A stretch of 64,000 bases of DNA from Flaccisagitta enflata (GCA_965153355.1 OZ231128.1:46748001-46812000); one strand, 5' to 3'. Positions 1-12,182 are shown, counted from the stretch's first letter. Numbers and translations: made by a program. Notes: generated by a model from the letters alone, not told the origin.

Positions 1-1320
1 AATTCCTGACTGAGCAGAGGTTCTCCAAAGTAGCTAAATCATCTCTAACCTCAATTCTGAGCATAATCAAGCCCTATTGTGAGCCTCTCATTTCCTCTTT
101 ATTCCATTTTTGATGAATTTTAACGGCTAGAACCTCGTAATGAAATTGCCATTTTTGTATAATTTCGGCTCAAATTCCCAAGAAATTTGTAAGTGACCCC
201 ACAAAGTATATTTTTTTTTGTATCAGCAATAGCCCTCCAAGGATGATCCACAAAAAAAAATCAACTCAATAACTTAAATCTTTTAGCTGCTGTGGCAAAA
301 ACCCACGAATCCAAATCTGGTCTCTGCTCGCCTCCTAACATGAATAACAGCCGTAACTTGTTGCTGAGCACGAGAATTCCTCCACAGGTCGTTGAATCAT
401 TACCCTGCCATTCCACTTCTTTTCCGCATCATTCAAGTAGCAGGGCAACTGATACAGCCGACCGCGATTTTGATTGAGAATCAAAAAGGTTTTGAGCGCA
501 AAAAAGTTTTGAGCGCCAGTGCGTTTGCCTTGTCTGTTGACATGGATGGATGCTTGGAGTTGGACGGCCTTGTTTCTTCTCGGCGCTCGTGCACAGACTC
601 CGTTTCGATCGTTTGTATTTTCCTGATTAGAAGAAACAAAAGTCGGTTTCTGTCTGGACGGTCGAAAACGGGGAGGAGGGGAAAGAAATATGAGGATGAT
701 GAGGGGAAACTCTTTTAAAAGAGAAACAAGATACAGACGATAGTGAAATACAAGAAGGTATCCCTTAAAAAGTTTGGCACCTTCCCTACAATTTCAACTA
801 CTGAGTCAAAAAATACACATAAAAGAATAAGGAATGAAACCTTGTGTCAGTATAATGGGCCTTACCAGGGTGATTTTGAGATTTATCACTAGCGTTGCTT
901 TATAGTTGAAATATACATTTATAATATTTTGAAAATTTTAGCTATTCAAAGAGCTTTACTAACTTAGGCTAACAATATTTTTTTAAAAGTCGCACTGAGG
1001 AAGCAAATTATATTGATATGAAATTTTGTTTTTTATCTTATATATATTTTTTGACTGAATGGTTAAAGTTGTAGGGTGGTGCTAGACTATTTGGAGGGTT
1101 AACCTCATGTATTTCGCTTTCATCTGTAGAAGATGCAGAAGGTGGATGAAATTGTTCATTTCCTTCACTAGAAAACGACTGAAACATAAAAAAGGCTGGA
1201 AAAACAGAAGAAGACTGTCCGATCAAATTTCTCTCAAACTGCTTTAATTCTCTATCGGGGTATATTCGTCGATCAATTAGCGTGTATCCCATCTAATGAT
1301 CTGATGATCTTATGAACTAC
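1..1320. other. AT-rich DNA, no gene or repeat recognised
   Basis: There are short open frames (for example 292..477 and 392..718) but no splice-site pattern, conserved motif or repeat copy that I can recognise. Treated as intergenic. Confidence 0.4.
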
Positions 1321-1324
1321 AATG

Positions 1325-1482
1325 TTTAGTCGCGTGCACGCGACTCTACACCCTGCTCTGTCGGTCGGTAGATCGGAAGGTCGGTAACAAATACTATTGA
1401 ATTTTGAGCGGCTTTAGCATTACGGCCCGTGCCCAACCGTCCATGACCGTCTTGCCTATCATGCCGTGTATCCGGCCTTGTT
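1325..1482 (+). mobile_element. Family A element, GTGC-type left end
   Basis: It opens with TTTAGTCGCGTGCACGCGACT, a palindromic left end (AGTCGCG, TGCA, CGCGACT), followed by a short GGTCGGTAGATCGG core. It ends with the hairpin CCGTGTATCCGG and TTGTT. The right subterminal block is decayed (GTCCATGACCGT). No coding capacity. It belongs to the dispersed family described in the findings. Confidence 0.75.
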
Positions 1483-2180
1483 CCTCTCTCCTTTCCTCCA
1501 CCAACCCATTTCTGATACCCAAGGAGGGGGTGATTAGGGGGTGATAGGGGGGTGACGGGTACTTATTTTTCATGGTGGTGGGATCCAGGGCACTGTGGGG
1601 GGATTTTGGTGGGAATGTATTTTTTTATGAAAGACTGATGAGTCCAGGTAAGACTTATCTTTAATTCATAATTGTGATTGATATCTCTGCTCAACCGTCC
1701 ACTGATCTTCAAATTTGAGCCTCGTATCTCCATTTTGAAGCTGCGAGGCTGATTTAGAGATTGGAAAGACTACTCCTTCCACTCCACCTCCCGTTGTACT
1801 CTACTGACTCCCATTCCAGCCTCTTCACCTTCTCCCCTCCTCGGCCCCCCTGATCACCAGTAGATGGGGGTGAAAATTTGTCACTAGATTAATTTGTCAC
1901 TACCCACCCGATAGATTTTCTCACTCCAACAGTCCCGCTCTTAATTACCTCGCTCACCTCCGCTCCTACTCACCATCATCGACTCCACTATCTCTAGCTC
2001 ATTTTTATCGCCTGATAAAACTGCAAGAATCACTAATTAACTCGCCTATGACCACGCCGTCACGTTGAAGGGTGCGTCTACGCTTAGCCTCTCAATCGTT
2101 GATGAATAGTGATGGACATTCAGTTAGTTCACTTTTTAAAAATAGTTTATTCAAGCCCTCCATGTCTAAGGATAATAAGT

Positions 2181-2417
2181 TTTTAGTCGCGTGCTACGCG
2201 ACTCTACACCCCGCTTTGTCGGTCCGTCCGTCCGTCGGTCCGTCCGTCCGTCCGTCCGTCCGTCCGTCCGTCCGTCCGTCCGTCCGTCACACTTTACTTT
2301 TTCGGCGTTAATGGGGTTTTTGGCCTTACTGCTCCTGCCCAAATGCTCCGCTGACCTCAATTATGGCCCCTGCCCACCCGCACGCGACTGGGGTAGCCGT
2401 GTATCCGGCCTTGTTTT
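2181..2417 (+). mobile_element. Family A element with (CCGT)n core
   Basis: The left end AGTCGCGTGC and inner arm ACGCGACT precede about 70 bp of (GTCC)n at 2218..2288. Then comes the spacer TTTACTTTTTCGGCG, the right block GCACGCGACT, and the terminal hairpin GCCGTGTATCCGGC plus TTGTT. Left and right blocks are exact reverse complements. This uninterrupted copy is the reference for two copies that carry B/C insertions at the same spacer (31341 and 38398). Confidence 0.85.
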
Positions 2418-2475
2418 TATTTTAGTTTAAAACATCAACGGCCTCATTTTTTGCACCGTCGTATTCCCACTTATC

Positions 2476-3074
2476 CTTTTTGGGCAGCGGCCCCGAAGGG
2501 GTCGATGACCTATGCTTTCACACATATGGGGGATTTTCTCCTTCTCCTTCTCCTTCTCCTACATCCCCCCCCCCCCCTCAAATCCCAGTCTCGAGGCCCA
2601 AATTCCAGTCTCAAAGCCCAAATCCCAGTCTCGAGGCCCAAATCCAAGCCTCAAGGCCCAAATCCTAGCCTCAAGGCCCAAATCCTAGCCTGGAGGCCCA
2701 GATTTCAGTCTTGAAGCCCAAATCTCAGCCTCAACGTCAAAATTTCAGCCAAGAGGCCCAGATCCCGGCCTTGAGGCCCAAATCTCAGCCTTCAGGCTAG
2801 GATTTGGGCCTTGAGGCTAGGATTTGGGCTTTGAGGCTGAGATTTGGGCCTCGAGACTGGGATTTGGGCTTTGAGACTGGAATTTGGGCCTCGAGACTGG
2901 GATTTGAGGGGGGGAGGGACGGAGGAGGAGGAGAAGGAGAAGGAGAAAATCCCCCATATGTGTGAAAGCATCGACCCCTTCGAGGCCGCTGCCCTGCTTC
3001 CCCCTCAACTTCAACCACAACCTACTTAGGCAGGGCACGGGTACCGCTGACCATCTAACGCTTTTGCGACTATT
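2476..3074 (+). mobile_element. Family B element with facing arrays of a 20-bp unit
   Basis: It starts with TTTTTGGGCAGCGGCCCC and a CACACATATGGGG block. A CTCCTTCTCC pyrimidine tract follows, then about 11 copies of a 20-bp unit close to AAATCCCAGTCTCGAGGCCC. The same unit then runs in the opposite orientation, followed by the complementary purine tract and CCCCATATGTGTG. It closes with a GGGTACCGCTGACC block and CGCTTTTGCGACTATT. The halves could fold into a long hairpin. No coding capacity; frames inside translate the repeats. Confidence 0.85.
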
Positions 3075-3559
3075 CCTAAATGAATTATTTCAAATGTAGT
3101 TATTCTATACAGCCCTTTGGGCCACTTTTCGGTCCCTGCGTCGTTTTTTTTTTTTTTTTTTTCGTTTTTTTTTCATATTTTCTCCACAATTTAACCCTCC
3201 AACCTCACCTTCAGCCCCACCCCTCTATCGGGCTCTCTCAGCTCACCTCGAATAACTAATCCGCCCACTCGCGCTACAAGTTCGAGTTTTTTCGCCAACG
3301 ATCCTCCATTTCTCACTATCTCAAATTCTCAATTCTCTACTAACCATCTAACCCCTATCCCTTCCCCCTCACCCAACCCAGCCATCTTATTATTTCAAGC
3401 CCCTTCCTCACAAAAACTACACGCTCGTTTGAAACTGTTGGGGTGGTTGCTAGGTGGTTAGGAGTAAGGCCTTGCGGGTTTGGCCGTGAGAAGGCCGAGA
3501 CTCGGTTTTGAGGCCAAACCCGAAATTCGGTTTTGCCTTCAAACCCGACTTTTTTTTCT

Positions 3560-4135
<576 letters not shown>

Positions 4136-4136
4136 C

Positions 4137-4480
4137 CTTAGTTAGGAGCTTGGCATGTGGACTTTCTTTAGCTCGGGTGAACTGGTTCATAGTGAGGGTG
4201 GCTTAAGCCTGTTGGGGAATAGGGTGGATGTTAGTAGGTTAGGGGCTATGCATGTCAGTTTGCTTTAGCTCGGGTTATCTGCTTCATAGTGAAGGTGGGT
4301 TGAGTCGGTTAGGGTGGATGCTGGGTGGGTAAGGGCTGGGTATGTGAGTTTTGTTTGGCTTGAGTGATCTGGCTAACAGTAAAGTTGGTTAAAGCCTGTT
4401 AGGTTGATTGCTGGGTGGGTAGGGGCTGGGTAAGTGAGTTTTCTTTCGCTCGGGTAATTTGGTTCACAGTGAACCCACTC
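4137..4480. repeat. About four diverged tandem copies of an 85-95 bp unit
   Basis: A unit containing CTTTAGCTCGGGT, then GGTTCATAGTGA, then GGGTGGATG and TTAGGGGCTGG recurs about every 85-95 bp, around 4160, 4265, 4350 and 4440. Copies differ by substitutions and small indels. No gene is seen. Confidence 0.6.
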
Positions 4481-4754
4481 ATCGTCAACCCTGAATCCCC
4501 ACTCATCCCTCAGTACCCATTCTAACCAACTACATATCATCCCAGATCCCCCAATTTTCTTTTTTTTTTCACTCACTCTCGAACACGCGAGTAAAAAAGC
4601 AGAGGGAAAGCAAAGAGCAGGAGAATGAAGAGGAAGGGGACGTGGAGGAGGAGGAGGAGACGATGCAGAACAGCCAGTGAACGCGCAATTCGCCGTCGAC
4701 GAATAAAACACCAAGAAAAATCCAAGGAAAAACCCAAGTAACAACATTCTTTGT

Positions 4755-4801
4755 CTTATCTTCTTTCTTTCTCTATGTCTTTCTTTCTCTATTTCTTTCG
4801 T

Positions 4802-4885
<84 letters not shown>

Positions 4886-4890
4886 TTTTT

Positions 4891-4925
<35 letters not shown>

Positions 4926-5181
4926 GAGTAATGTCTCTTTTTCCCCTTCCTTTCTTTCTTTCTCTCTTTCTTTCTTTCTTTCCTTCTTTTTTCCTTTCTT
5001 TATTTGTTTTTATCCTATTTGATTTTTATCTTTCTTTCCTTCCTTCTTTCTCCTTTTTTTTTCCTTTTTTTCTTTTGTCTCGCTCTTTCCGTTTTTGTCT
5101 CTGACTCCCTATCTCTTTTCCTCTTTCTCTCTTTCTGTCTGTCTGTCTGTCTGTCTGTCTTGTTGTCTGTCAATCTGTCAG

Positions 5182-5216
<35 letters not shown>

Positions 5217-5230
5217 CTCTTTCTTTCTTC

Positions 5231-5261
<31 letters not shown>

Positions 5262-5295
5262 TCATTCTTTCTCTCTTTCTTTTTTTTTCTTTCTT

Positions 5296-5355
<60 letters not shown>
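4755..5355. repeat. Long (CTTT)n array passing into (CTGT)n and (CT)n
   Basis: About 170 bp of (CTTT)n with few interruptions (to 4925) is followed by mixed pyrimidine DNA. A short (CTGT)n tract (5135..5160) and more (CTTT)n come next, then (CT)n at 5300..5355. Open frames here (Ser/Phe/Leu or Lys/Glu/Arg repeats) are not genes. Confidence 0.9.
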
Positions 5356-5358
<3 letters not shown>

Positions 5359-5593
5359 CCAACCACATTTGTCTGCCGAGTTTTTCTACGGATGTTTCGA
5401 TGCACCGTCGATTATTGCACTGCAACAGTTTCCAGTGCTACAACTCGATTAACTATTCAAATGGCGAGTGGCAAGAAACAAGTGACAACTGATAGCTGAT
5501 GATGGAAGCCGCTACGAAAATCGACGTTCTCTTCCACAAACAATTACACCACCTCTGTTCCGCGGAATTCCGTCCGCCTCAAAAACCACGCTC

Positions 5594-5998
<405 letters not shown>

Positions 5999-6199
5999 AT
6001 ATCTAAATACAAATGTTTTGAGGAGATCATCACTAAAATCTTCTGCTCACCCACACGCCATTGAAATGTCGACTCATTTTAGAATTGTTTCTTTATGATA
6101 TCATTGAAAATTCACATTTTACTTCCAAACATAGTCAACGATATCTCTCTATGCACCTGTCTGACTATTTTTTTGCCACTCTGTCTGACTCTATAGATC

Positions 6200-6258
<59 letters not shown>
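6200..6258. repeat. (CT)n microsatellite
   Basis: About 58 bp of uninterrupted CT dinucleotides. No gene nearby. Confidence 0.9.
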
Positions 6259-6261
<3 letters not shown>

Positions 6262-6744
6262 CTTTCGATCCCGTGCACACACGCGCGCTACCTTCCGATC
6301 TCGCGGAATCTGTTATATCTGATCTTCGACGTTGTTTATGATTCATCAATCACATTCCAAAACATCTGTTAATCATAATCTCCACCAACGATATTCCCTA
6401 TTGTGGGTGCAACTACGAGCAGACCGGCCCTCGTTATAGTGAATTGCTTTCATCTGTAAATCGATAGTACAGTATTTGAACCTATTTTGTCCCGAATAAA
6501 AAAAATCATGTCATTCTGAGGCATTGATTGAATATGCGCGCTGAAATCGACGACATCACCGAGTTTGATTGTGATATGAAAAGCGTTACGGATGGACCGA
6601 CCAACGGTTGGACAAAGAAATTGAAAGTCAGACGGAGTGACGGTTGGACAGACTGATGGACAGACGACCGAACCAGCGTAGCTTCTTTATGAGTTTTTAG
6701 TAAGCCCCTGGAGATGACTGAATTGCGATCAGATAAGAACCACA

Positions 6745-6790
6745 ACAACAAAACGACAACAACAACAACAGCAACAGCAACAGCAACAGC

Positions 6791-6824
<34 letters not shown>

Positions 6825-6832
6825 GCAACAGC

Positions 6833-6884
<52 letters not shown>

Positions 6885-6913
6885 GCAACAGCAACGACAA
6901 CGACAACGACGAT

Positions 6914-6983
<70 letters not shown>

Positions 6984-6985
6984 GC

Positions 6986-7038
<53 letters not shown>

Positions 7039-7039
7039 A
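6745..7039. repeat. (CAA)n array, about 290 bp
   Basis: Nearly pure CAA triplets with occasional CAG, CGA and ATA interruptions. All six frames are open through it, giving poly-Thr, poly-Gln and poly-Asn or their antisense poly-Val, poly-Leu and poly-Cys. No splice sites or normal-composition coding sequence flank it, so I read it as a non-coding microsatellite, unlike the CAA tract at 18518. Confidence 0.85.
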
Positions 7040-7439
7040 TGCCATATTTAATCCTTGCCAAACACAACTTCCTGTGTCCATCAGCCGTACATTGTTTAAA
7101 AACTCCTCACACCTGTACATGTGGCAATAATCAGACGATATAACGACCAAGCCCTCATTGTGGTTGTGGTCTTATCCCATCTCATCAAAAAGGCAGAACA
7201 GCCAATTCTTTTACTCAACATCTTCTAGCTTGACAAATATTGAATGACCTTATGTGATATAAATTGGTCTCAGGTGGGACTCAGGGCCTGTGACAATTTA
7301 TACACTGCCTGGTTAGCTATGAATCTTATTAATGAAAAATACTGCCTACACCTAGAAGACTACTCAGGATGTAAGTTTTATACATGTATTGATATTAATT
7401 CAACAGTGTACACAAGAGTGAAATCCTGTGGTTGATATT

Positions 7440-7860
7440 GATCCTAAAACTTAAGGGGATGGCCTGATGTTAACTATCCTATTAGATTGCCAACTAAGGT
7501 GGGTCTGGATGGCAGGAGGGGTTTAGCCTCCTACTGTGGGTTGATGGACTAGGCTTTTAGACCTGTAGTCCTTAGATGGAGTGGGAGACTTGCTGGTGGT
7601 TAGCCCAAGTCTAAATGGATTTATATGTGGAAGGACCTATTGGGTTTTAGCCCAGGTCTACTTGGATGGGAAGGGTGTGACAGACCTATTGAGGGTTAGT
7701 CAAGGTCATATGGCAGCCAGGTCAAGAGGTTTAATCTATCTCTGACTGCACACGGGCATAAGGACATGCTAGTATTTAATTAGCAGAGTCACGTGACATG
7801 AGTCCCGTGGCTCGCCTTAGCCGTGACTGTCCAGCCTCCAAGAATCCCGCCCTTTTATAC
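7440..7860. other. Unique-looking DNA, no gene seen
   Basis: The stretch has repeated short phrases such as GGTTTAGCC and TTAGCCCAAGTCTA but no convincing gene structure. Confidence 0.3.
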
Positions 7861-7861
7861 T

Positions 7862-8150
7862 CTTTTCCCAAGGGCCCTAGCCCTTGGGAAGGGCCGTAGC
7901 CCTTGAGAAGGGCCGTAGCCCTTGGGAAGGGCTGTAGCCCTTGGGAAGGGCCGTAGCCCTTGGGAAGGGCCGTAGCCCTTGGGAAGGGCCCTAGCCCTTG
8001 GTTGCCATAGCGACCAAGGGCTGGCGCCCTTGGCTGTTAAGTGACTGAGGGCTGGCGCCCTTGGGACTAGTGCCCAAATTCCCCTAAGGGCTACTGCCCT
8101 TGGGAGGGCCCTTTGCCTTAGAAGGCACAACTGCCTTGGAAGGCGCCCAG
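7862..8150. repeat. Tandem repeat of 20-bp unit GGGCCGTAGCCCTTGGGAAG
   Basis: At least six near-exact 20-bp copies lie between 7870 and 8000. They decay into related GGGCTGGCGCCCTTGG motifs up to about 8150. The unit contains AAGGGC and GCCCTT, so each copy can pair with itself and its neighbours. Short antisense frames here are translations of the array. Confidence 0.85.
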
Positions 8151-8563
8151 GCTTTGGTTGCTATGACAACAACTTAGAAGTCTCAATCCCTTGCATGTGA
8201 TAGGTTGAATGAATCCTGTATGCCGCGCAGTGATTGGACCAGAGCATGGAATTAAATGCCATGTGTCTTACAGCATGAACTATCCCAATTGCTGTCCCCA
8301 TGTTCTGTCTAAGTGTCCATCCATACCTTCTTCTATCCTATTGAAACTAGCAGGCCTTCCCCTTATCATATAACACCTTACTTTGATTTTCTTGTTTGAT
8401 CTTTGAAGATCCAATATTACTTGTCATTTCCACTAATCCTGTAGCCCTCTAAACCGTCCTCACATTCATGGCCTCTCATCGTTTATCTATAAGTCAAACC
8501 CTGGCAATTTGATCGCCATCACCTCATTATGGCCCCTGGCCTGCTCAATGCTCACTCTCAATG

Positions 8564-8830
8564 GGGGCGTTTCTAGTCAGAGACAATCGCGTTTTTAACG
8601 GGCCACTCGGTCGCTCGCTACGTTCGTTCGCTCGCACCGCTCTCTCCGCTCACTCGCTACGCAGCGCTCCGCTTCATTTCGCTCGCTTCCCTCACTAGCT
8701 CCGTTCACAGGCTCGCTCACTCAATTTGCTCACTCCCTCGTAGGACAGTGAAATTTATAAATATGTGTTCACGCTGTGAACACGTTCCACAGGAACAAAC
8801 GCGTTATTCATCTTCACCAGAAACACGCCC
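8564..8830. mobile_element. MITE-like element with imperfect terminal inverted repeats
   Basis: The left end GGGGCGTTTCTAGTCAGAG and right end CACCAGAAACACGCCC are imperfect inverted repeats, and AATCGCGTTTTTAACG pairs loosely with AAACGCGTTATT. TCAATG flanks both ends (8558..8563 and 8831..8836), consistent with a target duplication. The middle is a CTCGCTC-rich degenerate array. No coding capacity. Confidence 0.5.
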
Positions 8831-8956
8831 TCAATGTCTCCGCACGCGCACTGGCGTCATCGTAGCCGAAATTTGCTCATACAAATAGTGGCCGTTTTCA
8901 GCTCGTACTTTGCGGCCGCGATTTACGATCAAGACTGATTTCGTTCAGTAATTATT

Positions 8957-9138
8957 TTTTTTAGTCGCGGACAAGCGACTCTATAAGAGGCTTTGTCCGT
9001 CCGTCCGTCCGTCCGTCCGTCCGTCGGTTGGTTGGTTGGTTGGTCCGTCACGCTCGAGTCGAAAAGTGGGAAAACACGCATTTCCGCCCCTGCCCACCCG
9101 TCCGCGACTGGTATTGGCCGTGTATCCGGCCTTGTTTT
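8957..9138 (+). mobile_element. Family A element, GGAC type
   Basis: Left end AGTCGCGGAC, inner arm AGCGACT, and TATAAGAGGCTTTGTCC lead into a (GTCC)n(GGTT)n core. The conserved body TCGAAAAGTGGGAAAACACG follows. The right block GTCCGCGACT is the exact reverse complement of the left end. It closes with the perfect hairpin GGCCG/CGGCC plus TTGTT. One of the best preserved copies. Confidence 0.9.
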
Positions 9139-9210
9139 TTTCAATCTCTTCTCTACTTTTTCGACCATCATTCATTTTGTTTTATTGTTTCTTTGGGCGA
9201 GACCGGGAAA

Positions 9211-9290
9211 AAATTTTAAAGAAGAAAAATGATTTCATTGAATCGAATTGACCAGCAACAAGTGAATAAACTTACAAATCAATCAGAAAA
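9211..9290. repeat. 80-bp exact direct repeat, copy 1
   Basis: The 80 bp starting AAATTTTAAAGAAGAAAAAT and ending AATCAGAAAA are identical to 10301..10380, offset by exactly 1,090 bp. The pair brackets a family A right end and two tandem arrays. Confidence 0.95.
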
Positions 9291-10300
9291 CAAGCCCAAC
9301 AGGCCAACAGTCGCGTGCTAAGTTACACAAAAGTACACAACTTCATACTACACACAACTACATAACTTCCTACTACATACTTAACATACTACATACTTAC
9401 TTCATACTTACATACTACATACTTACTTACATACTTACATACTTACGTACTTACATACTTACATACTTACATACTTACATACTTACATACATACTTACTT
9501 ACATACTTACTTACATACTTACTTACATACCTACTTACATACTTACATACCTACATACTTACATACTTACATACTTACATACTTACCTACATACTCACAT
9601 ACTTACATACTTACCTACTTACATACTTACATACATACTTACTTACTTACATACTTACCTACATACTTACATACTTACCTACATACTTACATACTTACGT
9701 ACTTACATAATTACATACATACTTACTTACATACTTACATACTTACTTACATACTTACAAGGGATCTTTAATGAAGCTTATGTTTACATGCTCAAACAAT
9801 TAAGGCCACTAATGCATTGCGTTAATGCTTTAAGGCCACTAATGCACAAAATACCAAGAAAACCTAAAAGTACCCAAAAATACCCAAAAACACCTAAAGA
9901 CACCCAAAGACACCCAAAAATACCCAAAAAATACCCAAAAATACCCAAAAATTTTCAAAACACATATCCAAAAATACCCAAAAATACCTCAAAACATGTA
10001 GAAGTACCTATCCTATATGTCCAAAATACCCAAAACTACCCAAAAACACCCAAAAATAGCCAAAAATACCCAGATATACCCAAAAATACCCAAAAATACT
10101 TAAAAATACCCAAAAATACTCAAGAGTACCAAAAAGTACCCGAAAATGTCTGAAAATACCCTAATGTACCTTCAGTACCTAGAATAACCTAAGTACCCTA
10201 AAGTACCCTGAAGTACCTTAAAGTACCCTGAAATACTCAAGAGTACCTTAAATTACCCTTAAAAACCTTAAAAAGTCATAATTTTAAAAATGTGACGGAA
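9285..10300 (-). mobile_element. Truncated family A element with two tandem arrays
   Basis: On the minus strand the right terminus is readable: GCACGCGACT, then TTGGCC, GGGC and TTGTT (plus strand AACAAGCCCAACAGGCC). The body is a (CATACTTA)-like array at about 9340..9765, then unique DNA, then a (CCCAAAAATA)-like array at about 9845..10260. It stops at TGTGACGG, where other copies begin the (GGAC)n core, so the left terminus is missing. The 121-residue Lys/Pro/Asn frame at 9788..10153 is the second array translated. Confidence 0.6.
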
Positions 10301-10380
10301 AAATTTTAAAGAAGAAAAATGATTTCATTGAATCGAATTGACCAGCAACAAGTGAATAAACTTACAAATCAATCAGAAAA
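10301..10380. repeat. 80-bp exact direct repeat, copy 2
   Basis: Identical over 80 bp to 9211..9290. The flanking TGTGACGG belongs to the truncated family A element between the two copies. Confidence 0.95.
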
Positions 10381-10590
10381 AAACTCACCGATAAAAGAGT
10401 GAATATATGAAAGTAAGAGTCATGGCAATTGTTCATTTTGGCGTATATCTAAAAATTTGCATAATTATGAGCATTACACGTACAATTCTATTACGTTTTA
10501 TTGTCGATGATTTTGAAGTAACAATCAATCGATCATGTGTATAAATATTCGCGATGATCCGAATGCGCGTTTATAGTACAACATAACACT

Positions 10591-10964
10591 TTTTGGGCAC
10601 TGGGCCCGATGATCTACTGCTATCACACGTATTGGGGATTTTCTCCTCCTTCTCCTTCTCCTCCTCTGTACCCCCTCCCTTAAATCCTAGTCTTGAGGCC
10701 CAAATATGGGCCTCAATGTTGGGATTTGGGCCTCGAGACTGGGATTTGGGCGTCAAGACTGGAATCTGGGCTTCAAGGCTGGGATTTGAGGGGGGGTGGG
10801 GTGAGGAGAAGGAGGATTTAAGGAGGAGAAAATCCCCCAAATGTGTGAAAGCAAAGGTCATCGACTCCTTCGGGGCTGCTGCCCTGCTTCCCCTTCAACT
10901 TCAAGCACAACCTACTTAGGAAGGGCACGGGTAACGCTGACCATCTAACGATTTTGCGACTATT
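10591..10964 (+). mobile_element. Family B element, short copy
   Basis: Begins CTTTTTGGGCACTGGGCCC and ends GACCATCTAACG plus TTTTGCGACTATT. It has only two or three 20-bp units on each side of the centre and the complementary CTCCTTCTCC and GGAGAA tracts. No coding capacity. Confidence 0.8.
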
Positions 10965-10980
10965 GATATCATACCTAGTA

Positions 10981-11109
10981 TTTAGTCGCGAATAAACCAG
11001 TCTGTATTTTGATATGTCGGTCAGTCGGTCGATCGATCGATTAAATCATTGGCTTGGTAACGGCCTCCTGCCCCTGCCTAGCCGTTCACGACTGTATATC
11101 CAGCCCTGT
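10981..11109 (+). mobile_element. Decayed family A element
   Basis: TTTAGTCGCGAATAAACCAG, a GGTCAGTCGGTCGATCGATC core, the CCTGCCCCTGCCTAGCCG block and TATATCCAGCCCTG are recognisable family A features, each with several substitutions. Confidence 0.5.
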
Positions 11110-11239
11110 CTCTATGGGGCTTTCTAGATGCGTCCTTGCATCTCTAACAGGTTGGCCATGTAGGTGGCTTGAGTGGGATAAAATGTCGTTAAGGGCTTAT
11201 TTCCCATCAGGGTGGGATTCGGTGGTCTGTGGGCCATGA

Positions 11240-11838
11240 GCAAGGTCAGCGATACCCGTTGCCCTGCTTTGCATGATTGTGAATCGGAGTGAGGGGAAGC
11301 AGGGGGTGGCCACAAAAGGGGCGAAGTCCTGTAGAACACAGGGGGACTTTTGTTCGTTCTTACTTCCATCCGTCTATCCTTTGAAACATGATAGGGTAAA
11401 TTTGAAGCCTGTGAGGGCAGATTTGAGCCCTGAGTGGGCTGACTTGTGGCCTGAGACGGCTGATTTGAGGCCTGGGAGGGTTTAATGGATGCCTGAGAGG
11501 ACAGATTAGAAGATTGGGAGAGCAGATTTGAAGTCTGGGCGGGCTAATTTGAAGCCTGAGAGAGCTGATTCAAGGTCTAGTAGGATAGACATCAGGTCTA
11601 ATTGGGCGATATCAGGCCTGAGAGGGCAGATTCCAGGCCTGAAAGGAAAGATTTTAGGCCCGGGAAAGCATATTTCAAGCCTCAGAGGGCGTATTTCACG
11701 TAGGAGGGGGCAGATTCTAGATTTGAAAGGCGGGGGGGGGGGACAAAGGACAGTCGGATGGACAAATAGATGAAAAAAACAAAATTCAATTTGTGTTCTA
11801 CAGGACTTCGTCTCCTTTGGCGCCGCTGCCCAAAAAAA
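11240..11838 (-). mobile_element. Family C element (B-like ends, different internal unit)
   Basis: Read on the minus strand it starts TTTTTTTGGGCAGCGGCGCC, then a CCTGTAGAACACA block. The body is a run of ~20-bp units related to GAGGGCAGATTTGAGGCCTG. It ends with ACGGGTATCGCTGACC. The ends resemble family B while the array unit differs. Frames in it are repeat translations. Confidence 0.7.
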
Positions 11839-11951
11839 GGGTCCATCCATCCGTCTGTCCGTCCGTCCATCTGTCTTTCCGTCCCTCCATCTGTCCGTCC
11901 ACCCATCTGTCCGTCCGTCCGTCTATCCGTCCACTGAGTTGGCGACTTCTA

Positions 11952-12182
11952 TTTTTAGTTGCAAGTCTAGAAGAGGCTTTGTCTATCTGTCCGTTGGTCC
12001 GTCCATTGGTCCGTCGGTCTGTCATGGTGATCGAGTTGAAAATTGTGAAAGCGCATACTTTCGAGGCTCCCGTTGTGACTGCGTGTGTGCGAGTGTGTGT
12101 GGGGTGGGCGAGGGCGTGAATGGGGGTTGTACGCCCCTGCCCACCCGTTCGCAACGATATTGTTAACCCGCGTCACTTGTTA
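11952..12182 (+). mobile_element. Family A element, second tail type
   Basis: The left end AGTTGCAAGTCTAGAAGAGG has lost part of its hairpin. The core is (GTCC/GTTG)n, the body TCGAGTTGAAAATTGTG, and a short TGTG stretch follows. The right block GTTCGCAACG is followed by ATATTGTTAACCCGCGTCAC and TTGTT. C-to-T at the left (AGTTGC) matches G-to-A at the right (GCAAC). Confidence 0.75.

Noticed and set aside
6506-7150. 214-residue poly-Val frame and overlapping poly-Leu, poly-Thr and poly-Cys frames
   Set aside because: Translations of a CAA/TTG microsatellite; the flanks lack coding character.
7862-8130. Evenly spaced palindromic repeats considered as a CRISPR array
   Set aside because: No unique spacers between units, no cas-like genes, and a eukaryotic context; it is a simple tandem repeat.
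9788-10153. 121-residue Lys/Pro/Asn repeat protein
   Set aside because: Direct translation of the CCCAAAAATA-type tandem array inside a truncated element.
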